The position numbers were made by a program, and so were the translations under genes. This document shows, piece after piece, positions 9,307 through 17,790 of a stretch of DNA of 64,000 nt. Under the pieces are notes generated by a model. That model saw only the letters and a list, made by a program, of their open reading frames with translations, searched no databases and was not told the origin of the DNA. Position 1 is the stretch's first letter, and every line of letters starts with the position of its first letter. The stretch lies in contig NZ_LR733519.1 in the NCBI RefSeq assembly GCF_902506145.1, positions 590,581-654,580 on the forward strand. The letters are read 5' to 3'. This stretch comes from Burkholderia sp. 8Y (GTDB taxonomy: Bacteria; Pseudomonadota; Gammaproteobacteria; Burkholderiales; Burkholderiaceae).

Positions 9307-10182
9307 ATGACATCCCCCACCCAGGTTATTAGTCCGTTGCGTCAGCGCATGATGGACGACATGCGCATGCGCCGCCTCGCACCAACCACACAAGCTAATT
9401 ATCTTCGTGTGGTACGAGAGTTCACCATCTTCCTCGGACGCTCACCCGACACTGCCACTGTCGAAGACCTGCGTCGCTATCAACTGCATCTGGTTGACCA
9501 CGGCGTGTCGCCAGTTTCTTTGAACGCAGCGATCACCGGCCTGAAGTTCTTCTTCGGCACGACGCTCGCTCAAGACGCGTTGATGGCTAAGATGCGACCG
9601 ATCTATCTCCCGCGTACGTTGCCCGTCATACTCAGCCGCGAAGAAGTCGGGCGGCTGATCGCTGCGGCGACCAACCTGAAGCATCAAACGGCGCTAGCGC
9701 TCGCCTACGGAACGGGATTACGCGCCAGCGAGGTAACTGCCCTTAAGGTCGGTGACATCGATAGCGAGCGTATGACGCTGCGCGTTGAGCAGGGCAAAGG
9801 CCAGAAGGACAGATATGCCATGCTCTCGCCGATCCTGCTCGAGCGTTTGCGGGTCTGGTGGCGGGTCGCACGAGCCCAGGGCAAGATGCTCGACGGAGGC
9901 TGGCTGTTTCCCGGACTTAACCCGATCGAACCGCTCAGCACCCGCCAGCTCAACCGGGCGGTTCATGCTGCCGCCGAGGCTGCGGGAATCGACAAGCGCG
10001 TGTCCATGCAGACCTTGCGGCACAGCTTTGCCACGCATCTGCTGGAACAGAAGGTCGATATCCGGGTGATCCAGGTCATGCTCGGGCACAAGAAGCTTGA
10101 GACCACAGCGCTTTATGCCCAGGTTGCCACTGATATTCTGCGCGAGGTGGTCAGCCCTCTTGAGAGTTTGCGTACTGAGTAG
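9307..10182 (+). CDS. Tyrosine recombinase of IS91-type unit 1 (HxxR histidine replaced)
   Basis: The 291-residue protein has an N-terminal core-binding domain (PLRQRMMDDMRMRRLAP… to about 100) and a catalytic domain. The box I arginine is in AYGTGLRASEV, the beta-hairpin lysine in QGKGQKDRY, the second histidine in LGHKKLETT and the nucleophile in ALYAQV. The HxxR motif reads Gln-Thr-Leu-Arg, where the sister copy has His-Thr-Leu-Arg, so one catalytic histidine is lost. GGAGGAACCG precedes ATG 9307. The stop is 8 bases before the transposase start, so the two genes form one operon. The recombinase may resolve transposition intermediates; this is inference. Confidence 0.85.
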   Translation: MTSPTQVISPLRQRMMDDMRMRRLAPTTQANYLRVVREFTIFLGRSPDTATVEDLRRYQLHLVDHGVSPVSLNAAITGLKFFFGTTLAQDALMAKMRPIYLPRTLPVILSREEVGRLIAAATNLKHQTALALAYGTGLRASEVTALKVGDIDSERMTLRVEQGKGQKDRYAMLSPILLERLRVWWRVARAQGKMLDGGWLFPGLNPIEPLSTRQLNRAVHAAAEAAGIDKRVSMQTLRHSFATHLLEQKVDIRVIQVMLGHKKLETTALYAQVATDILREVVSPLESLRTE

Positions 10183-10190
10183 CTCTCATC

Positions 10191-11378
10191 GTGGCGCATT
10201 GCGCGCTTGAGATCGCAGACGTCTTCCGCTCCCTTGGTCCAGCGTGGCATCGATCCGCTAACCTGAGCCTCGGGCAACTGAAGGTCATGTCCGCAATCGA
10301 ACAGTGCCGCACCGCGGCGCTGGGAGGGCACCTGCTGCGCTGTGAAGGATGCGCGGCGATCGAAGTCGCCTACAACTCGTGCCGCAACAGACATTGCCCA
10401 CGGTGCCAGGCTGGCGCGGCGCGTCGCTGGCTGGAAGCGCGTGAGGCCGATCTCCTGCCCGTAGAGTACTACCACGTGGTCTTCACGCTACCCGCTGCGA
10501 TCAGCGCGATTGCGTATTACAACAAGGCCGTTATCTACGGACTGCTGTTCAATCTCGCGGCCGAAACGTTGCGCACTATTGCCGCTGATCCGAAGCATCT
10601 TGGAGCGCAGATCGGCGCCACGCTCGTCTTGCATACGTGGGGCTCGGCGCTCACGCATCATCCCCATGTGCACGGCATCGTTCCCGGTGGCGGTTTATCG
10701 CCGGACCGAAGCCGGTGGATAGCCTGCAGGCGAGGCTTCTTCCTTCCGGTGCGCGTACTCTCGCGGCTGTTTCGCCGGCGCTTCCTCGAAGAACTTGAAG
10801 CGACCTATCACCGAGGGCAGTTGCGGTTCTTTGGCGAATACGCCGAGCTCAACGATCTCGCAGCCTTTGCCAAGTGGCTCGCGCCAATGCACGCATCCGA
10901 GTGGGTCGTGTATGCCAAACGCCCGTTTGCGGGGCCTAAAGCGGTGCTCGCCTACCTGTCGCGTTACACCCACCGCGTCGCGATCTCCAACCAACGCCTG
11001 GTCGCGCTCGACGAAGACGGCGTTACCTTCCGCTGGAAGGACTACCGCGTAAACGGACGCACCCGCAACAAGACCATGACCCTCGAAACAGGTGAATTCA
11101 CGCGTCGCTTCCTGTTACACGTATTGCCTGGCGGTTTCCACCGCATCCGCCATTACGGCCTGCTCGCCAACCCATCGCGGCGCGCGAATCTCGCGAAGAT
11201 ACGCGAGTTGCTGGGCGCAGCGTCTGCCACTATCGGCTGCAGTGCGAACGATCTCGCTACAGTCGCAGCGTCGCCAGCGTTCGTTTGCCGGCACTGTGGC
11301 TCGCCGATGATCATCATCGACCTACTCCAGCGCAGCAGACCTATCCGGGCACCGCCTGTTGAGCGAGCCCACGCATGA
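10191..11378 (+). CDS. IS91-family HUH transposase (unit 1)
   Basis: The 395-residue transposase has the zinc-binding N-terminus typical of the family (Cys51, Cys54, Cys64, Cys69, Cys72 in NSCRNRHCPRCQ). It has the metal-binding HHPHVHGIVPGGG (His157, His159, His161) and the paired tyrosines of AYLSRYTHRVAISN (Tyr255, Tyr259). A second cysteine pair near the C-terminus (CRHCGSPM) could bind another zinc. It nicks one strand at the element end and drives rolling-circle transposition. All motifs are present, so it appears active. GTG 10191 is used, and it is coupled to the integrase gene 8 bases upstream. Confidence 0.92.
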   Translation: MAHCALEIADVFRSLGPAWHRSANLSLGQLKVMSAIEQCRTAALGGHLLRCEGCAAIEVAYNSCRNRHCPRCQAGAARRWLEAREADLLPVEYYHVVFTLPAAISAIAYYNKAVIYGLLFNLAAETLRTIAADPKHLGAQIGATLVLHTWGSALTHHPHVHGIVPGGGLSPDRSRWIACRRGFFLPVRVLSRLFRRRFLEELEATYHRGQLRFFGEYAELNDLAAFAKWLAPMHASEWVVYAKRPFAGPKAVLAYLSRYTHRVAISNQRLVALDEDGVTFRWKDYRVNGRTRNKTMTLETGEFTRRFLLHVLPGGFHRIRHYGLLANPSRRANLAKIRELLGAASATIGCSANDLATVAASPAFVCRHCGSPMIIIDLLQRSRPIRAPPVERAHA

Positions 11379-11654
11379 ATGCCATCGCGTCAGGATGCAC
11401 ACATCAACTGTCGGCTCTTCGGCAAAGAGAGCTCATAGGGGACGCTTGCGCCTACGACTCCCGACAGGCAGTCTGGTGCTGGTCGGCCCGGCATATAGCA
11501 ACGCCTAGAAGCGTCGCTGATGCGATCGCGGTAGCCCAAGCTCTGATTCGCCCGCGTTTATTTCCGCCGTGCCTTCGATGGGACTGAACGAATCGCCATA
11601 GCGGTGAAAGGTTCAGGCCACGTCGGCGCACTCCGCGGTTTCCTCCCTTGGGGC

Positions 11655-11732
11655 TTGTAGGACGCCTGCCCGCTGGCGTCTGGGGCGAGTTGACACGCGA
11701 TGGATCGGGGCAGGCGTCCTACAACCCTAAAC
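11655..11732 (+). repeat. Right-end hairpin of IS91-type unit 1
   Basis: A perfect 17-bp inverted repeat, TTGTAGGACGCCTGCCC (11655-11671) and its complement (11708-11724), is followed by CCCTAAAC. The same hairpin-plus-CCTAAAC pattern recurs at the end of unit 2, and the right half recurs at 49.57-49.61 kb. It is the likely origin end of rolling-circle transfer. Confidence 0.7.
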
Positions 11733-11905
11733 AGTAGCTGCCGTTGGAAGCGCGACAATCGACAGGCAGCAACGGGTCGCAGAACGGAAACCGCTCGCGC
11801 GGTAGGGGGCTACGGCCCGACTAGGCAGGCCTTGAGAGGGCTGCGGCGCGATTCCGTATGTTGATGGTCGGGGCAATCCGCCTCGTTCATCAACGGAGCC
11901 GCATC

Positions 11906-12782
11906 ATGACCTCCACTCAACCGGGCGTCAGCCCTCTGCGTCAGCGCATGACGGACGACATGCGCATGCGCCAGCTTTCTCCCGCAACTCAAGCAGGCTA
12001 TCTGCGCATTGTGCGTGAATTTGCTCGATACCTTAAGCGCTCGCCCGATACGGCGACTGTCGAAGACCTGCGAAAGTACCAGTTGTATTTGGTCGATCGC
12101 GGAGCGTCGCCCGCTTCCCTCAATGCCGCGATCACTGGGTTGAAGTTATTCTTCGAGATCACGCTTCAGAAGCCGGAATTGATGGCTCGAATGCAGCCAG
12201 TGCGTGTGCCGCGCATACTGCCGGTTATCCTTAGCCCCGACGAGGTCCGGCGACTGATCGCGGCAACCGGTAATTTAAAGCATCAGACGGCGTTGTCGCT
12301 CCCCTACGGCACCGGGTTGCGGGCCGGCGAAGTGGTCGCGCTCAAAGTAGGTGACATCGATAGCCAGCGCATGACGCTGCGTGTCGAACAGGGCAAGGGC
12401 CGTAAGGATCGTTATGCGATGCTCTCACCGGTGCTGCTCAAAGCGCTTGCGGGTCTGGTGGCGCGTGGCCCGTTCGCAGGGCAAGATGCCGGATGGCGGC
12501 TGGTTATTTCCGGGACTCGATCCGGTCGACCCGCTGACTCCGCGGCAACTCAATCGCGCGATTCGCGCTGCGGCCGAAGCCGCACAAATCGACAAGCGCG
12601 TATCGATGCATACGCTGCGCCACAGTTTTGCCACGCACCTGCTCGAACAGAAGGTAGATATCCGTGTGATTCAAGTGCTGCTTGGGCATAAGAAGCTTGA
12701 AACGACAGCGCTTTACGCCCAGGTCGCCACCGATTTGCTGCAAGAAGTCGTCAGCCCGCTGGAGCGCCTGCGTACCGAGTAA
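11906..12782 (+). pseudogene. Frameshifted tyrosine recombinase of IS91-type unit 2
   Basis: From ATG 11906 to TAA 12782 is 877 bases, exactly one more than the 876-base gene of unit 1. The extra base is in AAA at 12440-12442, where unit 1 has an uninterrupted frame (Leu-Leu-Glu-Arg-Leu). Before this point the frame encodes the core-binding domain and box I; after it the other frame encodes MHTLRHSFATHLLEQK and LGHKKLETTALYAQV. All catalytic residues, including the HxxR histidine missing in unit 1, would be present if the frame were intact. The tract is not a classical slippery heptamer, so a mutation or sequencing error is more likely than programmed shifting. Confidence 0.8.
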
Positions 12783-12802
12783 CACGCGCGCGGTCAGAGC
12801 CG

Positions 12803-13969
12803 ATGTTACAGGTCGCGGACATCTTCCGCGCCTGCGGGGCCACGTGGCGACTCACGGTAGCACTGAGCCTCGGGCAGCTGAAGGTGATGTCGGCCATCGA
12901 ACAGTGCCGCAGCGCGGCGCTGGGTGGACATGTGTTGCGGTGTTCGGGCTGTGCACGAACCGAGATCGCCTATAACTCATGTCGTAATCGCCATTGCCCG
13001 AAGTGTCAGGCTAGTGCCGCACGCCGCTGGCTCGAAGCGCGCGAGGCTGGTCTGCTGCCGGTCGAGTACTATCACGTCGTCTTTACGCTTCCCGCACCGA
13101 TCAGTGCTATCGCCTGGTATGACAAGCGCGTCATCTACGGGTTGCTATTCGACATCGCGGCCGAGACGCTACGCACCATCGCGGCGGACCCCAAACACCT
13201 AGGCGCCGACATTGGCGCCACGCTCGTGCTGCACACATGGGGCTCAGCGCTCACGCATCATCCGCATGTGCACGGAATTGTCCCTGGCGGCGGCCTGTCA
13301 GCCAACGGCGAACGCTGGATCGCCTGTCGGCCGGGCTTCTTCTTGCCCGTGCGCGTGCTTTCGCGCCTGTTTCGCAGACGCTTCCTCGAAGCGCTCGCCG
13401 ATGCTCATCACCGTGGACGCCTTCAGTTCTTTGGTGAGTACGCGCAGCTCGCTGACCGAGCGGCTTTCGCACAGTGGCTCGCGCCGCTGCGCGCCTCGGC
13501 ATGGTTCGTGTATGCCAAGCGTCCGTTCGCGGGCCCTGAAGCGGTGCTCGCGTACCTGTCACGCTATACCCATCGCGTCGCCATCTCCAACCAGCGCTTG
13601 CTCGGCTTCGACGAGCGTGGCGTGAGCTTCCGTTGGAAGGACTACCGCGAGAACGGTCGCACCCGCCACAAGGTCATGACGCTCGAGCCCGGCGAATTCA
13701 TGCGCCGCTTCCTGCTCCACGTGCTGCCAGTCGGGTTCCATCGAATCCGGCATTATGGGCTGCTCGCTAACCCGGTGCGCCGCGCAAATCTAAGAAAGAT
13801 ACGTACGCTGCTCGGCGTGAGCCCCGAAGTCCGCCCAACACCGCACGACACGGTCATCGTCGATCGACCAACCTTCATCTGTCGGCACTGCGGCGCGCCC
13901 ATGCTCGTCATCGACATTCTGACGCGCACCGTACCGATTCGCGCTCCACCGGAGGGAACACGGCAATGA
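12803..13969 (+). CDS. IS91-family HUH transposase (unit 2)
   Basis: The 388-residue transposase is colinear with that of unit 1. The zinc cysteines (NSCRNRHCPKCQ), the HHPHVHGIVPGGG motif and both tyrosines of AYLSRYTHRVAISN are kept. ATG 12803 lies 20 bases after the broken integrase gene. It appears complete and could move either unit in trans. Confidence 0.92.
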   Translation: MLQVADIFRACGATWRLTVALSLGQLKVMSAIEQCRSAALGGHVLRCSGCARTEIAYNSCRNRHCPKCQASAARRWLEAREAGLLPVEYYHVVFTLPAPISAIAWYDKRVIYGLLFDIAAETLRTIAADPKHLGADIGATLVLHTWGSALTHHPHVHGIVPGGGLSANGERWIACRPGFFLPVRVLSRLFRRRFLEALADAHHRGRLQFFGEYAQLADRAAFAQWLAPLRASAWFVYAKRPFAGPEAVLAYLSRYTHRVAISNQRLLGFDERGVSFRWKDYRENGRTRHKVMTLEPGEFMRRFLLHVLPVGFHRIRHYGLLANPVRRANLRKIRTLLGVSPEVRPTPHDTVIVDRPTFICRHCGAPMLVIDILTRTVPIRAPPEGTRQ

Positions 13970-14238
13970 ATGTCTCGCTCCTATCTAGCGCCCAATCGTC
14001 GGCTTTGCGTCAACGCGGCCGAAGAGTGGACGGTTGTGCCTTCGACTTCATACTCACCTGTATAGCCCGATTCCGAACTCCCAAGCGAACGCCGCATCGC
14101 CTCCAGTCCCGCATCGACGTCTCTTCTAGTGCTCGCATCGCTCGACGTCGACCTGCAACACACGCCGGACAGACTGATCAATCACCATAGCGGAGACGCT
14201 GGCCGCCTCGGACCACTCCGCGGTTTCCTTCCTCGAGG

Positions 14239-14317
14239 TTTATTCAACGCCTGCCCACACGCGTGGTCGTTGGCTCGTACGCCTTTGGTCGAGGGCAGGC
14301 GTCGAACAAACCTAAAC
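14239..14317 (+). repeat. Right-end hairpin of IS91-type unit 2
   Basis: Arms at 14239-14256 and 14293-14310 pair imperfectly around ACGCCTGCCC / GGGCAGGCGT and are followed by CCTAAAC. A GAAC lies 22 bases further on at 14340-14343. It corresponds to the unit 1 right end. Confidence 0.65.
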
Positions 14318-14392
14318 GGGATGCGGCAGTCGGCTCTCCGAACTCACCCCCGGAAAGCAATGGGATGGACGCCCCCACCCGAAACGACATCG

Positions 14393-15253
14393 AAGCCGGG
14401 AGATCGCGTAAAAACGGACCGTCGCGACGCGATCAAGCTGGTGCGTTCGCTACGTGCTGGAGACCTCTCTGCAGTACATGTGCCATCGATCGAAGACGAA
14501 TCGTTCCGGGACCTGGCGGGCGCCTGGTCGGATGCCAGGGAGGATCTGAAGGCCGCACGCTGCAGGCTCAAATCGTTTCTGCTTGCCCACGGCATTCATT
14601 ACTTTAGTCGCCCTAGCTGGGGGCCCACTCACCGACGCTGGATAAGCACGTTCTCGTTCGACAGTGCATGGCAACAGCTGGCGTTCAATGAACACAGGCG
14701 CACGATTGAAGATTGGCTCGCGCAATGTGAGAGGCTGGAGCTGGCATTGCGTGAGTCGGTCATCAGCTGGCAGTTTTACCCGGTCGTACTCGCATTGCAA
14801 GCTATGCGCGGGATTAACTTCACGTCGGCGATCGGCCTGGTCTCCGAGCTAGGTGACCTGTCGCGGTTCGAGCATCCGCGACAGTTGATGGCGTGGCTCG
14901 GCGTAACGCCTTCTGAACACTCCTCAGGCGGAAAACGGCGGCAAGGAAGCATTACCAAGACAGGCAACAGTTATGCGTGAAAACTATTGGTCGAATCCGC
15001 CTCGAGTTACCGCCATCCTGCCCGCGTGAGCATCGACATACAGCGCCGGCATGAAGGGCTACCCAAGCCCATAGTCGACCGTGCCTGGGACGCTCAACTA
15101 AGGCTGTGCCGACGATATCGTAAGCTCGTCGCCAGAGGGAAGTCCGCGCACGTGGCCATCATCGCAATTGCACGCGAACTGGCAGGTTTCATCTGGGACG
15201 TCGGCCGATTGGGAATGACGCTGGCGTTACCGCCAAGCGCGCAATCTGCATGA
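14393..15253 (+). pseudogene. IS110-family transposase, 5'-truncated with a nonsense codon
   Basis: Homology to IS110-type transposases starts abruptly at KPGDRVKTDRRDAIKLVRSL and runs through the transposase C-terminal domain (LQAMRGINFTSAIGLVSELG, LMAWLGVTPSEHSSGGKRRQ). The N-terminal DEDD catalytic part is missing. At 14978-14980 a TGA replaces an arginine codon, most likely CGA, in the conserved context …GNSYA-[R]-KLLVE, after which the same frame continues to 15253. The missing 5' part lies exactly where IS91-type unit 2 ends, so that unit probably interrupted or replaced it. Confidence 0.85.
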
Positions 15254-15621
15254 ACAAAGGGCTGTACGTAAAAAGACCATTCAGTACCAAGAGTTTCCTG
15301 AAGGCGGCGCAGCCCGGTATTCGAGTAATCCGCGACCGCGTTTGGCAACGACATCAGTCGACTTGCGTAGCAAGCAAGCGGCAGGCTCATGAGACGGACC
15401 TCTGTAATGCGGCAACCAACCCGCGAATATCAGCGTGATCCACCGTCGAGTTTTACTGTTGCGCCGCCCTCAGGAAATTTGCGCTGACAACAGAGTTAGC
15501 GATGAAAACCGATCCCGATTGACACCGGGAGTCATATCAGCGCGGCGATTGTTATCTCCGGACGTTGCTGATTCACTGCGCGCGTTCAGTGATCTTCTCC
15601 TCCCAACGCAAGGGGACGCAG

Positions 15622-15738
15622 CAAGGTTGGATACATGAGCTGATACAGCGACGCAACCACAACGTAGCGGCCGTTGCGCTGGCCAACAAGATTGCCCGAA
15701 CTGTCTGCGCGCTGTGGGCCCACGATAGGGAATTCTAG
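15622..15738 (+). pseudogene. C-terminal remnant of a second IS110-family transposase
   Basis: The frame ending at TAG 15736-15738 encodes a tail typical of another IS110 branch: HELIQRRNHNVAAVALANK then IARTVCALWAHDREF. Nothing upstream in frame belongs to it. It is distinct from the truncated IS110 copy at 14.4-15.3 kb, so two IS110 elements once occupied this spot. Confidence 0.6.
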
Positions 15739-16181
15739 GCTGACCCTGTACTGCCATCACTTCATGATCGCCTAAGCAATCGGAGGAATCTCCTGCTTGC
15801 CCTTTGTGTGTTGCGTGCAGCTAACAGCCGGGCTGACTAGGCGGCCGCGCTAGCGGGTGTGTACCTTCGAGTGCGTCAAAGCGACGGGGAACCGACCAGC
15901 GAAACCCATCAGGGACAGCGGCGCTGCCGCAGCGAAAGTCCGAATGTACGGTTGCAATCTACCTTCCAGTCATCGCGTAGTGAAAGCCTGGCAAAACCAG
16001 GGGCGTCCATGTACGGCCATTGCAACCAGGCCGCCGATAAGAAGCGCGCGGACACGGTTCAGCAGAGCTTCGGCGCAGTCGCGCCCGGTTGTCGTAGCGT
16101 CGGAAACCGTGCCGGAAGACTTGAAGCGTCCGGCCGACATGCTGTTATGCCGCAGCGCCTAGAAACTCTTCGGCTCGCCCG
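15739..16181. other. Non-coding debris
   Basis: No gene is supported in 443 bases. Short overlapping frames in all directions lack features. Confidence 0.45.
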
Positions 16182-16331
16182 CACCACGGGGAAACGGTCG
16201 GCTAACCGGCTGTCCGCGCTGCCCTCGCCCACAGCATAGACTAGCTGGAAAGACGGGTGGCTTGCGATGAGACGCATCGCCTCACCACCGCCAAAGCCGC
16301 TAATCCCCACAATCCCAACTTGAACGCTCAA
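16182..16331 (-). pseudogene. N-terminal fragment of an argC-like reductase
   Basis: Read on the minus strand from TTG 16331, the frame encodes VQVGIVGISGFGGGEAMRLI and then ASHPSFQLVYAVGEGSADSR. This is the NADP-binding start of N-acetyl-gamma-glutamyl-phosphate reductase, an arginine-biosynthesis enzyme. Homology ends after about 50 of the 310-340 residues expected, and the Cys-containing catalytic domain is absent. It is a fragment brought in or left by rearrangement. Confidence 0.6.
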
Positions 16332-16695
16332 TAGTGCCTGCTATCGGAGTAATCGAAGAGGCTTATTCTATGGCAATGAGGGACCCGGGCAAGACGGGCC
16401 GAGTCTTCCCGACATCGCGGTGCTCGACATCAATGCCGGACTGACTGCTGAGAACAAGCGCAAAATGCTTCGGCGAAAACTGTTGAGTTCGTGAGGAATG
16501 CGACTGGTGGCGCGCCTGTCTCTCGCTAGCGAAGCAATGCATCGACCGCAGCCGCCTCGGACTGCCGCCAACGCAGCACGGTCATTTGCATCGTGTACCG
16601 TGCAAGGCATCGGGAGCGAAGGACTCGGCGCCTTGCCGACAAGCCGCGCCGCTACTCCTACGCGGAGCCTTTATTCATCCCACGCCCGCTCGTCT
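16332..16695. other. Intergenic debris
   Basis: A 30-codon plus-strand tail ending at 16494 (DIAVLDINAGLTAENKRKML) resembles the end of an amidohydrolase-type protein but is too short to assign. The rest has no recognisable content. The stop of the downstream glycosidase lies at 16696. Confidence 0.35.
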
Positions 16696-17790
16696 TTACT
16701 TAGGGTGGGCAGCAATGAAGCTCTTGACCGCAGCGTAAGCAGGCTTTTGCGTCACGCCGTCGCTTTGAATCAAACCGTAGGCACCCTCACTATCGTCGTA
16801 GAGCTGAAAAGCTTGGATCGACTGGATGTTGTACTTTGACGCATCGTTGTAGTACTCCTGCATCATGAGATTACCAGTGATGTACGACGCAATCGAGGTC
16901 GTTGTGCCGTAAGTAGGACGCACGCCGTATTCGTTGATCCACACCGGCTTGCCAAACGAACTGATGATGCCCAGAACGTCATGGCATCCGCTGCCACCGC
17001 ATGCGTTCGTCATGTCGCCCATGTCCGAGTACCAGTGCCACGCCGTGATGTCCCAACTCACGGTCGGGTGGCCGTGTGTGCCATCGGGCTGCGAACCGTC
17101 CGCGAGCATCTGGAAGAAGGCGATGTGCTTCCATGTGCCATCGACGACGATCTTCGCGGAACTGTCGACCGACTTCACACCGGCAATCATGCCGCGAATC
17201 ACCCCGCGCGCGATCGTGAAAGGCTGATTGCTGTATTGATACCAGATGTTGCCGTCGTAGTTGCCGGCTAGTGCGCCCGAATCGAGCTCGTTGGCGACTT
17301 CGTAGTAGCTGTACTTGTACGTCTGCGCCGTCTGCTGGCCCATCGTGTAGCCGGCGTTGTAGGCAGCCTGCTCGCTGTCGTACCCCAGACCGAGCAACAT
17401 CACCGGATAGACCTGAACGCCGCCTGCCGCAAACTGCTTGGCAACTGTCGCGAGTACCTTGGCGGACGCGAGGTTGTAAACGTCGTTGCGGAAGATCTTC
17501 ACGCCCAGGTCCTGCAGCTGCAAGAGCTGCGTGGCGTACGGCGTGGCGTCGTATGCGCCGCCATTGGTGATGTGGCCGTTCATGCCATAGAAGATTGAAG
17601 TCGTCGTCGACGCTTTCGCGGTCGCGGCCGGCACTTCGGCGGACTTGGCCGCTGCCGCATCAACGGCACTTTCGCTTCCGCCGCCGCATGCGGCAAGCAA
17701 AAGGCTCGCGACGGATGCCGCGGCGGCGGACAAAAGGCGGCGACCATAACGATTGAACGGCAGGGCGGTCTTTTTCGTGTTATTCATCAT
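16696..17790 (-). CDS. Exported lipoprotein glycoside hydrolase (clan GH-A-like)
   Basis: The 364-residue protein has a long signal ending in LAAC (lipidated Cys35), a low-complexity Ala/Ser linker to about residue 64, then a barrel domain. Two glutamates in GH-A contexts are visible: YYEVANELDSG (Asn167-Glu168, acid/base) and KPVWINEYGVRP (Glu287, nucleophile). The aromatic DITAWHWYSDMGD (about 247-259) lies between them. The fold suggests an endo- or exo-glycosidase acting on a polysaccharide outside the inner membrane, possibly the cell's own exopolysaccharide. The family within the clan and the substrate are unknown. It is transcribed alone and flanked by debris on both sides. Confidence 0.8.
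   Translation of the reverse strand: MMNNTKKTALPFNRYGRRLLSAAAASVASLLLAACGGGSESAVDAAAAKSAEVPAATAKASTTTSIFYGMNGHITNGGAYDATPYATQLLQLQDLGVKIFRNDVYNLASAKVLATVAKQFAAGGVQVYPVMLLGLGYDSEQAAYNAGYTMGQQTAQTYKYSYYEVANELDSGALAGNYDGNIWYQYSNQPFTIARGVIRGMIAGVKSVDSSAKIVVDGTWKHIAFFQMLADGSQPDGTHGHPTVSWDITAWHWYSDMGDMTNACGGSGCHDVLGIISSFGKPVWINEYGVRPTYGTTTSIASYITGNLMMQEYYNDASKYNIQSIQAFQLYDDSEGAYGLIQSDGVTQKPAYAAVKSFIAAHPK

Larger units (their letters stand above)
9189..11732 (+). mobile_element. IS91-type unit 1 (tyrosine recombinase + HUH transposase)
   Basis: The unit starts at a 17-base sequence AAACCGCTCGCGCGGTA containing a small hairpin. It carries an integrase-like gene 118 bases further on and then an IS91-family transposase. 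It ends near a 17-bp inverted repeat and the sequence CCCTAAAC. A second unit with the same layout follows directly. IS91 elements move by rolling-circle transposition without target duplication. Exact ends are inferred from comparison of the two units, and the true right end may extend to about 11781. Confidence 0.75.
11788..14317 (+). mobile_element. IS91-type unit 2 (tandem, diverged)
   Basis: The unit begins with the same 17 bases as unit 1 (11788-11804), again exactly 118 bases before the integrase ATG, and ends at an imperfect hairpin plus CCTAAAC at 14311-14317. GAAC, the classic IS91 target tetramer, lies at 11782-11785 just before it. The proteins of the two units are roughly 75-85% alike, so they are diverged relatives placed side by side, not a fresh duplication. 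Confidence 0.72.

Noticed and set aside
12440..12442. Programmed frameshift in the second IS91-type integrase
   Set aside because: The site is a lone AAA with no slippery heptamer or downstream hairpin, and the sister gene has an unbroken frame.
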